Assembly (NCBI RefSeq): GCF_022024235.1
Contig: NZ_CP091799.1
Span: 1,342,001 to 1,406,000, forward strand
Length of the DNA stretch: 64,000 nt
Direction: 5' to 3'
DNA from: Segatella baroniae B14
GTDB lineage: Bacteria; Bacteroidota; Bacteroidia; Bacteroidales; Bacteroidaceae
Below are positions 8,360 to 16,618 of the stretch, piece after piece; the stretch's first letter is position 1; every line of letters starts with the position of its first letter. The translations under genes and the position numbers were made by a program. The notes under the pieces were generated by a model that saw only the letters and a program-made list of their open reading frames with translations, was not told where the DNA came from and ran no database searches.

Positions 8360-9280
8360 ATGAAAAAGATGATTATAGCCTTGATAGCACTGTTGACCAT
8401 AACAGTTTCTGCTAGCGCCATGAGTTACAATCAGGCACGTGACGAAGCATTATTCTTAACTGATAAGATGGCATATGAACTTAATCTGACTGATGAGCAG
8501 TACGAAGCTGCCTATGAAATCAATCTGGATTATCTGATGAGCATCGATAGCTACGACAATCTTTTTGGTGTATATTGGAATCAGCGAAATTTAGATTTGC
8601 AATATGTATTACTCGACTGGCAGTATCGCGCTTTCCTCAATTGCCTATACTTCTATCGCCCTATTTATTGGGATGGCGGTTATTGGCACTTCAGAATTTA
8701 CGCACGATATCCACATCGTAACTACTTCTACTTTGGTCGTCCAAGAGTCTATGTCGCTTATCGCGGTGGACACAGTTGGCGACATAATGGAGGACGTTCT
8801 TGGTATGCTAACCGTACCTGGAGACATCACGACAGAATCACCCATGTTGGCATGAGAGATGGATGGAATAATGGTAAATACGGACGTGGACAACACTTTG
8901 ATACACGTGACCATATCAGTACGAATCGTAATAGTAGAAGTAATGCAAACCGTTCGTTCGGAGGATTAACGAACAATAATAATCGGAGTAATCCGTCTTT
9001 AGATAACAGAAATGGACGATTTGGCAATCGTGAAAGTAGCACAAGGTCTACTGTTACTAGAGGTATCGAGCGCAATACTAACCGTAATTACGGAAACTTT
9101 AGTAACCGCTCTAATGAAAATCGTTCTAATGCAAATCGCTCCTTTGGCGGTTCTACGGTAAGAAGCGGTTCATTCGGAGGAAGTAGAGTTAACAGCAATA
9201 TCGGTAGTAGTCGCTCTTCTAGCGAAAGTTCAAGCAAGGGTCACACTGAGAGATCAAGCTTGGGCGGCGGACACAGATAA
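8360..9280 (+). CDS. Secreted protein with Asn/Arg/Ser/Gly-rich C-terminus, unknown
   Basis: A 306-residue exported protein. A Sec signal peptide (residues 1-20, ending SASA) is followed by a helical segment (ARDEALFLTDKMAYELNLTDEQ) that recalls Spy/periplasmic stress proteins only loosely. Next comes a Tyr/Trp-rich stretch at about 60-130, then about 170 residues of low complexity built from NRS, NRN and SFGG motifs, including two copies of a NANRSFGG unit at about 194 and 254. The tail is probably disordered and basic. It has a strong -7 box and operator array A upstream. I recognise no enzyme domain; a cell-surface or matrix role is inference. Confidence 0.75.
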   Translation: MKKMIIALIALLTITVSASAMSYNQARDEALFLTDKMAYELNLTDEQYEAAYEINLDYLMSIDSYDNLFGVYWNQRNLDLQYVLLDWQYRAFLNCLYFYRPIYWDGGYWHFRIYARYPHRNYFYFGRPRVYVAYRGGHSWRHNGGRSWYANRTWRHHDRITHVGMRDGWNNGKYGRGQHFDTRDHISTNRNSRSNANRSFGGLTNNNNRSNPSLDNRNGRFGNRESSTRSTVTRGIERNTNRNYGNFSNRSNENRSNANRSFGGSTVRSGSFGGSRVNSNIGSSRSSSESSSKGHTERSSLGGGHR

Positions 9281-9314
9281 GATATAAGGTTAAAAAGACG
9301 AAATAGGATAATTG

Positions 9315-9356
9315 AAGAAGACATCTTGCAGATTAAATTCAGCAAGGTGTCTTCTT
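9315..9356 (+). terminator. Stem-loop downstream of the Asn/Arg-rich protein gene
   Basis: The arms AAGAAGACATCTTGC (9315-9329) and GCAAGGTGTCTTCTT (9342-9356) pair with one mismatch across a 12-base loop. It lies between convergent genes. The T-tract is poor, so terminator function is only probable. Confidence 0.5.
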
Positions 9357-9372
9357 GATTAATAAGCCAATG

Positions 9373-9888
9373 CTATAAAATGAGAATACGTACTTCTGCA
9401 TTGGTCATCGGTTTAATTTCATTCATCGGCTTTTTGTAGTAGACGCTTTGAATAGCTTTGTTGATAATGCCATGGCCTACAGCTAACACGACTTTATCAG
9501 GATAAGTTGTTTTAATATAGGTCAGAAAATTGGTAGCTCGAGATTTCAGACGGGGTATACTTTCTATATCCTCTGGCCATTCCTCTGGTTTGACATTTTG
9601 CAAATTAGGAATGTACTTACCCGTGAAACTTCCCCAATCTCGCTCACGCAATAGTGGTATCTGCTCTACCTGAGCATGGTGAGGAGCTGCTATGATTTCA
9701 CACGTTTGCACAGAGCGATGTAAGTCACTAGAGACAAATACATCGATTTCCTTGTCTGCCATCTGATGGCTCACAGATTCAGCCTGAGCTATTCCATTTT
9801 CATTAAGTTCGCCTGGGGTTTGCCCTTGCATAACATGGTTGGCATTGTCATAAGTCTCACCATGCCTTACTAGATATAATGTTGTCAT
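9373..9888 (-). CDS. Histidine phosphatase family protein (phosphoglycerate mutase-like)
   Basis: A 171-residue cytoplasmic phosphatase. The N-terminal catalytic motif LVRHGETYDNA with the phospho-accepting His at residue 9, the SDLHRSVQT segment at about 55-63, a glutamate in LRERDWGSF and the second catalytic His in VGHGIINK at about 138 define the branch. The substrate is unknown; small phosphate esters are typical. It has its own transcription unit between convergent and divergent neighbours. Confidence 0.88.
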   Translation of the reverse strand: MTTLYLVRHGETYDNANHVMQGQTPGELNENGIAQAESVSHQMADKEIDVFVSSDLHRSVQTCEIIAAPHHAQVEQIPLLRERDWGSFTGKYIPNLQNVKPEEWPEDIESIPRLKSRATNFLTYIKTTYPDKVVLAVGHGIINKAIQSVYYKKPMNEIKPMTNAEVRILIL

Positions 9889-9916
9889 AATTCGTTTAAT
9901 ATCTTAAATAATTTAT

Positions 9917-9924
9917 TATCTTTG
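9917..9924 (+). promoter_or_regulatory. -7 promoter element for the DUF308 gene
   Basis: TATCTTTG 18 bases upstream of the ATG at 9943; the predicted leader is only about 12 bases. The element overlaps a possible TTG start, which argues for the later ATG. Confidence 0.65.
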
Positions 9925-9942
9925 CAGAAAAATATATTTTCT

Positions 9943-10623
9943 ATGAAAGCATTACAAAGTTCATATTTTCGAAGTATTTGTGCTATTATCGTGGGTATTC
10001 TGCTTATTCAATATCGCCAAGAAATGATGCACTGGCTCATGATAGCTATCGGTATTATCTTCCTCATCTCCGGTTTGATTTCGGTCGTTTCTTATTACAG
10101 CGCTATCAAACATCAAGATGAAGATATACAGGTATTCGACAGCAATGGCAAATTGATCATCAACAGAAAACCTACCTTTCCTATAGTAGGCATCGGCAGT
10201 CTCGTGTTAGGTGGTATTCTCACGGTTATGCCTAGTACATTTATTATCGGACTGATGTACATTCTAGCATCTATTCTCATCTTAGGTGCCATTAACATGT
10301 TTGCCAACCTTGCTTCTGCCAATAAGTTCGCTCAAATCGGTCTTTTCTGGTGGATTATACCTAGCATCATTCTTCTAATAGGCATCTTTATTATGGTTAA
10401 TCCGCTGGAATCTGCAGAGACTCCATTGGTAATCATCGGATGGAGTATGCTGCTTTATGGGGTTATCGAATGTATCAACGCCATCAAAATACATCAGATA
10501 AAGAGAACTTTAGCTAATCAGCATGCAACACCAACCACGACATCTTCTGCTGAAGATACCCATACAAATTCTAACCGTGAGCAGAAGACCAACGAAGAAC
10601 TATCAGAAAAAGATTTCGAGTAG
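9943..10623 (+). CDS. DUF308 (HdeD-like) membrane protein
   Basis: A 226-residue inner-membrane protein with about six hydrophobic segments arranged as two similar halves, typical of the DUF308/HdeD family. These proteins are linked to acid or envelope stress in enterics, but their role in Bacteroidales is unknown. GIIFLISGLISVVSYY and WSMLLYGVIECINAIK are the repeat-like ends of the halves. The C-terminal 35 residues are hydrophilic and Thr/Asn/Glu-rich. The start is set at the ATG at 9943, since the -7 box would remove the alternative TTG at 9922 from the transcript. Confidence 0.82.
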   Translation: MKALQSSYFRSICAIIVGILLIQYRQEMMHWLMIAIGIIFLISGLISVVSYYSAIKHQDEDIQVFDSNGKLIINRKPTFPIVGIGSLVLGGILTVMPSTFIIGLMYILASILILGAINMFANLASANKFAQIGLFWWIIPSIILLIGIFIMVNPLESAETPLVIIGWSMLLYGVIECINAIKIHQIKRTLANQHATPTTTSSAEDTHTNSNREQKTNEELSEKDFE

Positions 10624-10658
10624 ATATAGAATTAACGTTATACCAACTCACCATTACA

Positions 10659-10696
10659 AAGAGCGCCCTCTTGTATTGAGGGCGCTCTTCTTTTTT
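10659..10696. terminator. Bidirectional intrinsic terminator
   Basis: The arms AAGAGCGCCCTC (10659-10670) and GAGGGCGCTCTT (10678-10689) form a perfect GC-rich stem with a 7-base loop, followed by CTTTTTT. It serves the DUF308 gene and, through the A-rich left side, possibly the leftward uridine kinase gene, whose stop codon it touches. Confidence 0.85.
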
Positions 10697-11321
10697 ATAT
10701 TGCAGGAACCAGTCCTTCGATATATTTACATAGTATACCTATACCTTTACTATTCTCACCTCCCTGAGGGATTATCAAATCGGCATAGCGCTTGGTTGGC
10801 TCAATAAACTGTTCATGCATCGGTTTGAGCACCTGTAAATAGCGTTCTACAACCATACTAACAGTGCGGCCACGATCTATCGTATCTCGCTGAATATTAC
10901 GAATAAGGCGTTCATCAGGATCGCAATCTACAAATATCTTGAGATCCATGATTTCACGTAATTTCTTATTCAAAAGAGTCATAATACCTTCTATAATAAT
11001 AACTGGCTTTGGCTCTACATGGATAGTTTCAGGAAGACGATTACACTGCAAATATGAATATGTAGGCTGCTCTATCGCATGTCCAAGACGGAGTTCATTG
11101 ATTTGCTTGGTCAATAACTTCCAGTCGAAGGCATCTGGATGATCAAAATTAATAGCGTGACGCTCCTCTTCTGTCATATGTGTCGTATCATTGTAATACG
11201 AATCAAGTGGAACTACTGCTACATAATGTGGAGGCAAAGCCTCTACTATCTTTTTCACGACAGTAGTCTTGCCACTACCAGTTCCACCTGCAATTCCAAT
11301 AATAGTTACATTATCTTCCAT
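10695..11321 (-). CDS. udk: Uridine kinase
   Basis: A 208-residue cytoplasmic kinase that phosphorylates uridine and cytidine to UMP and CMP in pyrimidine salvage. The P-loop GIAGGTGSGKTTVVKKI is at about 9-25, DSYYNDTTHMTEEER and FDHPDAFDW carry substrate-binding residues, and EGIMTL and RNIQRDTIDRGR complete the family pattern. It lies 27 bases downstream of the uracil-DNA glycosylase family gene and probably shares its transcript with that gene and the secreted nuclease, which gives the operon a nucleic-acid salvage theme. Confidence 0.95.
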   Translation of the reverse strand: MEDNVTIIGIAGGTGSGKTTVVKKIVEALPPHYVAVVPLDSYYNDTTHMTEEERHAINFDHPDAFDWKLLTKQINELRLGHAIEQPTYSYLQCNRLPETIHVEPKPVIIIEGIMTLLNKKLREIMDLKIFVDCDPDERLIRNIQRDTIDRGRTVSMVVERYLQVLKPMHEQFIEPTKRYADLIIPQGGENSKGIGILCKYIEGLVPAI

Positions 11322-11348
11322 TCTCTATTTATTGATTATTTTTTTGTG

Positions 11349-11942
11349 TTACTTCAGCAGATCATCAAACATACGCTGATAATATTCTGCCTTTTTCTCG
11401 GTTGCCATCGGATAAGCCCTACTACTGCTTGGCATGCGATACAAACGCAGAGACCTACCTTCAAACTGAAATTCAACATAACTGCCCATTTTCATTTTCT
11501 TGGCAGCTGTTATACCATAATGTTCTGTAAATATTTGGGTTGCCAGCTGACCTGCTGTCAATACACCTCTACAATCGGGTAAAGCGCGAAGCATGCTGTC
11601 TAAATCAGCTGGCTCAACAATTTCCAAATCTTTATCGGATGCGGTTCCTTTAGTACGACGAATACGAAGAGCTGTATCAAAAATAGCAACTCGCTTCTCT
11701 TCAAGGAACGTTTTTATTTTTTCGAGCGCAAAACGCTTTTCACCTGGAACGATAAAATGCTGTTTGTCGTCAAAAAAACAAATGCCGAAGATTCGCCACA
11801 TATCATTCATGAAGTTGGGATAATACCAATCCATACACCACCGCTTGGGTGAAGGTGGGAATGTACCCAACATCAATAACCGAGCATTCTTAGGTAGCCA
11901 CGGTTCAAAGGGATGGGTCTCTATCGGCATTTCTGTAGACAT
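11349..11942 (-). CDS. Uracil-DNA glycosylase family protein
   Basis: A 197-residue protein of the uracil-DNA glycosylase superfamily. LLMLGTFPPSPKRWCMDWYYPN near residues 22-43 corresponds to the catalytic water-activating loop, and MPSSSRAYPMAT near residues 175-186 to the DNA-intercalation loop. It lacks the iron-sulphur cysteines of family 4 enzymes. Whether it removes uracil, hypoxanthine or another base is not decidable. The start ATG shares one base with the stop of the upstream nuclease gene (TAATG), so translation is coupled. Confidence 0.75.
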   Translation of the reverse strand: MSTEMPIETHPFEPWLPKNARLLMLGTFPPSPKRWCMDWYYPNFMNDMWRIFGICFFDDKQHFIVPGEKRFALEKIKTFLEEKRVAIFDTALRIRRTKGTASDKDLEIVEPADLDSMLRALPDCRGVLTAGQLATQIFTEHYGITAAKKMKMGSYVEFQFEGRSLRLYRMPSSSRAYPMATEKKAEYYQRMFDDLLK

Positions 11943-12976
11943 TACTTCTTCTCCTTCAAAAGATAGACTACTGTTGGGAGGTGATCGCTATAACCATTAA
12001 GCCAAACACCACCTGCTGTAGTACGCTTTGGCGAACCTTTATACTTTCCTTCTGTCTGGAACATATAATCACGACGGAAAATCTGATTCTTCCAATATTT
12101 TAGTGTAGAATAATCCTTGCTACCGTTCTGATTGATCAAAGTTGGGCTCAGAATAATCTGATCGAAAAGGTTCCAGGCACCTTGATAACTTAATGTACCA
12201 GTGCCAGACTGATGTACATTATACCAAGGATTGAACATCTCGTCAGCCTTTACCTTATTAATATTTTCCTTAGCAGCCAACTCTTTATACATGCTCGCAT
12301 CTTCAGGATCATCATTCATATCGCCCATCACGATAACCTTGCAGGTAGGATCTTCACGAAGCAAAGAGTCTTTAACAACTTTTATCTGGCGTGCACCACT
12401 CTCACGATAGAAACTGGCACTGAAACGACTTGGTAAATGACATACAATAATCGTAACATGCTCATTCGCCAAAGTTCCACTTACAGTAAGGAAGCCACGG
12501 GTGTAAAAAGCACTGTCTTTTTTTAATTCCTGAACATAAGGAACTAATTTTACATTTCTTACTTGAAATAACTGAGGATTATACAATAAGGCACAATCGA
12601 TACCTCGACGATCTGGTCCCTCAATATGCACAAAGTTGAAACCACGCTTTGCCAAAGCTGGCTGAGCTACTAAATCTTTAAGCACATTATCGTTTTCTAC
12701 TTCAGCAAGACCAATCGCAGCACATCCTACAGGAATTACATCTGTTCCCATTTCAGAAAGTACCTGAGCCATATTCTTCAATTTATTCGAATATTTAAGA
12801 CCATTCCAGCCCTTGGCAGGTAAATACTCATAGTCATTCTTGCCTTCATCATGACAAGTATCAAACAAGTTTTCTTGATTATAGAAACCGATAGCATAAC
12901 CTACAAACGATTTCTGAGCAGATACAGTGAGGCAGGCCATAAACCAAGCTGCCAACAAAAGAATATTCTTTTTCAT
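11942..12976 (-). CDS. Secreted endonuclease/exonuclease/phosphatase (EEP) family protein
   Basis: A 344-residue DNase I-fold hydrolase. A signal peptide (MKKNILLLAAWFMACLTVSAQ) predicts export to the periplasm or surface. Catalytic motifs are visible: NQENLFD near residue 33, the metal-binding Glu in GLAEVENDNVL at about 90, VCHLPSRFS, MGDMNDDPED at about 219-228 and the C-terminal SDHLPTVVY. Nucleic acid is the likely substrate because the gene diverges from a TonB receptor plus OB-fold lipoprotein operon and is coupled to a DNA glycosylase family gene. A phosphodiesterase acting on other phosphoesters remains possible. Confidence 0.88.
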   Translation of the reverse strand: MKKNILLLAAWFMACLTVSAQKSFVGYAIGFYNQENLFDTCHDEGKNDYEYLPAKGWNGLKYSNKLKNMAQVLSEMGTDVIPVGCAAIGLAEVENDNVLKDLVAQPALAKRGFNFVHIEGPDRRGIDCALLYNPQLFQVRNVKLVPYVQELKKDSAFYTRGFLTVSGTLANEHVTIIVCHLPSRFSASFYRESGARQIKVVKDSLLREDPTCKVIVMGDMNDDPEDASMYKELAAKENINKVKADEMFNPWYNVHQSGTGTLSYQGAWNLFDQIILSPTLINQNGSKDYSTLKYWKNQIFRRDYMFQTEGKYKGSPKRTTAGGVWLNGYSDHLPTVVYLLKEKK

Positions 12977-13134
12977 TAATGCTAAAAATGTTTATCCAAA
13001 ATTTTAACCTTACTAACTTCCTTAACTTACATATGATGAAAGTATTCTGCAAATATCGTGATTTAATTTGATATAAAAGCCAAAACAACTGAAAAATTTA
13101 ACTAAAAACACTTCCTTTTTTAAAATATATTTCG

Positions 13135-13142
13135 TTACTTTG
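13135..13142 (+). promoter_or_regulatory. Possible -7 element for the TonB receptor operon
   Basis: TTACTTTG matches TAnnTTTG except at the second base and lies 34 bases before the ATG at 13177. No better match is visible in the 200-base divergent gap. Confidence 0.35.
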
Positions 13143-13176
13143 CACAGAAAAGTATAATTTTTATTAAATTTAGAAT

Positions 13177-15726
13177 ATGCAAAACAAGGTAAAGATTGCT
13201 GTGATGGCTCTCTGCTACACCCCTATTGCGCTTGCTCAAAACACTAATAATACAGAGCAAAAGCAAGCCCAGGGTCTAGATGAGCAGGCATTCACTTTCA
13301 CCGAAGCACAATTGGGAGAGGACGAGAATATGTCACAAAACGTGACCATTCTAAATTCCAGCACTAATCTATTCGCATCTCAGGCTGGTTATTTGTTTTC
13401 TCCTATGCGTTATCGCTATCGTGCTTTAAACCAGAAGTACAATCAGGTTTATGCGAACGGTGCTCCATTGAACGACATGGAATCAGGACAATTCAGATTC
13501 TCTAATGTGGGTGGTTTAAATCGCTTCACTCGCAATGTAGAATTTGCTCTTCCATTTGAAAGCAACAATTTTGGTCTTAACAGTCTAGCTGGAAGTAATA
13601 ATTATGACTTCCGTGCGGGTGCTATGCAAGAAGGTCACTTTGTTTCGATTGCTGCTGCTAATCGCAACTATACGGCGCGTGGCATGTATACTTATGCTTC
13701 TGGTTTCAACCCTAGAGGTTGGGCTTTTGCCGGAGGTGTAACCTATCGCTGGGCTAAACAGGGCTATGTCGAGGGTACGTTCTACAACTCACTTTCTTAT
13801 TTCTTTGGAGTTCAGAAAATGTGGAAGAATGGTCATAGCCTTTCTTTCTCTACTTGGGGTAATCCTACCGAGCGCGCTTCACAGGGTGCTTCTACTGACG
13901 AAATGTATTGGCTCGCTAATGACAATCAGTACAACCCTTACTGGGGCTATCAGAACGGACATAAACGTAATTCTCGCGTTATCAACGATTTCGCTCCTTC
14001 TGCTATTCTTACTTGGGACTGGAACATTGACAACAATACCAAACTGGTAACAAGTCTCTTTGGTAAATATAGCATGTATAAGGGTACACGCTTGAATTAC
14101 AATAATAGTGAAAATCCACAGCCTGACTATTGGAAAGCTCTTCCTTCTAGTTATTATGATGTATGGGGAGGCAACAATATCGGCAATGATTATAACCAGT
14201 GGCTTTCTGCGTACAACTTCTTTACGTTGTCAAAGGCTAATCGTCAAATCAACTGGGATAAATTATACTATGCTAACCAGTCTGCAGCTGCTACTGGTCA
14301 GGATGCTTTGTATTATGTGGAGGCAAAACATAATGATGCCTTCAATATGACCTTGGCATCTACTCTGACCAAACATGATACCAAGCACTCTGTATGGAAT
14401 TTGGGTATTATCGGACAGACCAACAATGATCGCCATTACAAAACAATGGACGATCTTCTCGGTGCAACGTCATTCCACAATGTAAACAGCTATGCGTTAG
14501 GTAACTACTCTGCTCTAAGCGATCAATATCAATACGACTTGAACACTATGGGTGCTGACCGTAAAGGCGCTTTAGTACAGGAAGGTGATGTTTTCGGTTA
14601 CGATTACAGAATCTACAACAACAAAGCAACTCTTTGGAGCAGTTATACTTCTAATGTAGGTCGAGTACAGTTGATGGTTTCTGGTAAAACAAGTTTCCAA
14701 ACCATGCAGCGCAACGGTGCGATGCGTAACGGTATGTTTGCCGATAACTCATACGGTAAAAGTGGTGTAGCTCGCTTCTGGGAAGGCGGCGGTAAAGGTC
14801 GTATCACTTATGATGCAGGTAAAGGCCACGTTCTTGCTTTGGGCATAGGCTACGAGTGGAACGCTCCTACAGCAAACACCGCTTTCGCTGCTCCTGAAAT
14901 GAATAATGACTTCGTAAACAACTTGAAAGACGAGCATGTATTCAGCAGCGAATTTAGTTATCAGTATAAGGGCAGTTGGTTGCAGGCTAATATTAATGGC
15001 TATTACAACCGTCTTGACCACGTAACTGAATGGCAGAATTTCTACTACGATGATATTAATTCATTCTCATATCTTTCTATGACTGGTATCGAGAAAGAAT
15101 ATTATGGTGTAGAACTCGGTTTGAAAGTAAAACTAACTTCATTCCTTGATTTGAAGGGATTAGGTACTATAAGCGAGGCTAAGTATATCAATAATGCCAA
15201 TGGCATCTACTTAAACTCTATCGAGGGTAAATACGTTACTGAGACTGTATACAACAAGGGTTATCGCGATAACGGTACTCCTCTTACTATGGGTAGCGCA
15301 GGTTTGAGCTTCCACCAGAATGGCTGGTATATCGACCTTAATGCCAACTGGTATGATGCCATCTACTTGTCTTATGCGCCAAATATGCTTTATGGTGGCA
15401 CGATGTCTAAGATGGGGTATGTCGATAATGATGGTAACTACATAATACCAGAACAGTATAGAGGTCATGGTGGCTGGATGGTTGACGGAAGTATCGGCAA
15501 GAGTATCCGCCTGAAGAAGGGTTCATTGAACTTTAATCTGATGGTCAGCAACATCCTGAACAATACTCACCTTGTAACAGGTGGTTATGTACAGAGCCGA
15601 AGCGACTACACCATTAATACTACTACCAATACTACCAAAGCTCGCGTTTACAGCTTCTCTAAGAACCCTAAGAAGTTCTATGCATGGGGTACTAATGGTA
15701 TGTTCCAGATATCTTATAGATTCTAA
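13177..15726 (+). CDS. TonB-dependent receptor, putative nucleic-acid-related ligand
   Basis: An 849-residue outer-membrane receptor. A signal peptide (ending ALAQ) is followed directly by a plug-like region at about 50-150 (SQNVTILNSSTNLFASQAG, NQVYANGAPLNDMESGQ); there is no carboxypeptidase-regulatory-like domain or SusC signature. The rest is a many-stranded barrel rich in aromatic and Asn residues, ending in the terminal Phe (QISYRF). It heads an operon with two OB-fold type lipoproteins (gaps 11 and 26 bases) and diverges from a secreted nuclease gene. Import of nucleic-acid breakdown products is inferred from these neighbours, not from the receptor itself. Confidence 0.88.
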   Translation: MQNKVKIAVMALCYTPIALAQNTNNTEQKQAQGLDEQAFTFTEAQLGEDENMSQNVTILNSSTNLFASQAGYLFSPMRYRYRALNQKYNQVYANGAPLNDMESGQFRFSNVGGLNRFTRNVEFALPFESNNFGLNSLAGSNNYDFRAGAMQEGHFVSIAAANRNYTARGMYTYASGFNPRGWAFAGGVTYRWAKQGYVEGTFYNSLSYFFGVQKMWKNGHSLSFSTWGNPTERASQGASTDEMYWLANDNQYNPYWGYQNGHKRNSRVINDFAPSAILTWDWNIDNNTKLVTSLFGKYSMYKGTRLNYNNSENPQPDYWKALPSSYYDVWGGNNIGNDYNQWLSAYNFFTLSKANRQINWDKLYYANQSAAATGQDALYYVEAKHNDAFNMTLASTLTKHDTKHSVWNLGIIGQTNNDRHYKTMDDLLGATSFHNVNSYALGNYSALSDQYQYDLNTMGADRKGALVQEGDVFGYDYRIYNNKATLWSSYTSNVGRVQLMVSGKTSFQTMQRNGAMRNGMFADNSYGKSGVARFWEGGGKGRITYDAGKGHVLALGIGYEWNAPTANTAFAAPEMNNDFVNNLKDEHVFSSEFSYQYKGSWLQANINGYYNRLDHVTEWQNFYYDDINSFSYLSMTGIEKEYYGVELGLKVKLTSFLDLKGLGTISEAKYINNANGIYLNSIEGKYVTETVYNKGYRDNGTPLTMGSAGLSFHQNGWYIDLNANWYDAIYLSYAPNMLYGGTMSKMGYVDNDGNYIIPEQYRGHGGWMVDGSIGKSIRLKKGSLNFNLMVSNILNNTHLVTGGYVQSRSDYTINTTTNTTKARVYSFSKNPKKFYAWGTNGMFQISYRF

Positions 15727-15737
15727 AAAAGACAACA

Positions 15738-16592
15738 ATGAAAAAATTAAAATATTTAGCATTGGCGCTCGCAGGGGTTATCTTTGCTTCGTGTATGGGA
15801 AGCAGCTATGCAGACCCAACCTTGGATGAATCACCTTATGGCGATAATAGCATTGAGACAACTAATCTGGTTACAATTGCTCAACTGAAAGCCAAATATA
15901 AGAATAAGATTACCGGTAATTCATATACCACGATTTCTGAAGATATGCAAATCAAAGGTATTGTAACGGGTAATGACCGTGGTGGTAATATCTATCAGGA
16001 GATTTCTATCCAGGACGAAACTGGCGCTCTTCTCGTATGTGTTTCAGCTAGTGGTCTCTATGGCTACTTACCTGAAGGCCAGGAAGTCATCATCGACTTA
16101 AAAGATTTAATTATCGGTGGCTATGGTGGTCAGGCTGAAGTTGGTGGTATTTATACCAATACGAGCACTGGCGCCAAAGGCGTAGGTCGCATGGACCGCT
16201 ATACTTGGGAAAAGCACTACAAGCTTGTAGGTGAACCTGATACTACCAAACTGAACAGTCTGAAAGAAGATTTTGATGTTTCAAAGCTATCTGATGCATC
16301 CTATATTTTCGACAATGCAGGAAAGCTGATGACGATCAAGGGCGTTACTTTCAAGGATGCTAACGGAAAGAATGTTTATGCTCCAAACGATGGTAGTGTA
16401 TCACTGACATCAAACTGTGCTAACCGTGCGTTTACAGGATACAACTCTAGTAATTTGTGTTTACGCACCAGTACTTATGCAGACTTTGCGAACGATATCA
16501 TCAAATCTGGAACATGTGATGTAACTGGTATCTTCACCATTTACAACTCAACTTGGCAGATTCTTGCTCGCGACCTAAATGATATTAAATAA
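15738..16592 (+). CDS. DUF5689 lipoprotein (OB-fold like)
   Basis: A 284-residue lipoprotein with lipobox AGVIFASC. The body reads as the DUF5689 family: LVTIAQLKAKYKNK, then DMQIKGIVTGNDRGGNIYQEISIQDETG, a five-stranded OB-type unit, and a second one near residues 195-284 with LMTIKGVTF, NLCLRTSTYADF and GTCDVTGIF. DUF5689 proteins commonly sit beside TonB receptors and EEP nucleases in Bacteroidetes, and OB folds often bind nucleic acids. It would be the surface partner of the receptor just upstream. Binding function is inference. Confidence 0.82.
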   Translation: MKKLKYLALALAGVIFASCMGSSYADPTLDESPYGDNSIETTNLVTIAQLKAKYKNKITGNSYTTISEDMQIKGIVTGNDRGGNIYQEISIQDETGALLVCVSASGLYGYLPEGQEVIIDLKDLIIGGYGGQAEVGGIYTNTSTGAKGVGRMDRYTWEKHYKLVGEPDTTKLNSLKEDFDVSKLSDASYIFDNAGKLMTIKGVTFKDANGKNVYAPNDGSVSLTSNCANRAFTGYNSSNLCLRTSTYADFANDIIKSGTCDVTGIFTIYNSTWQILARDLNDIK

Positions 16593-16618
16593 CAGATTAG
16601 AAAAAAAAGAAATCAAAT

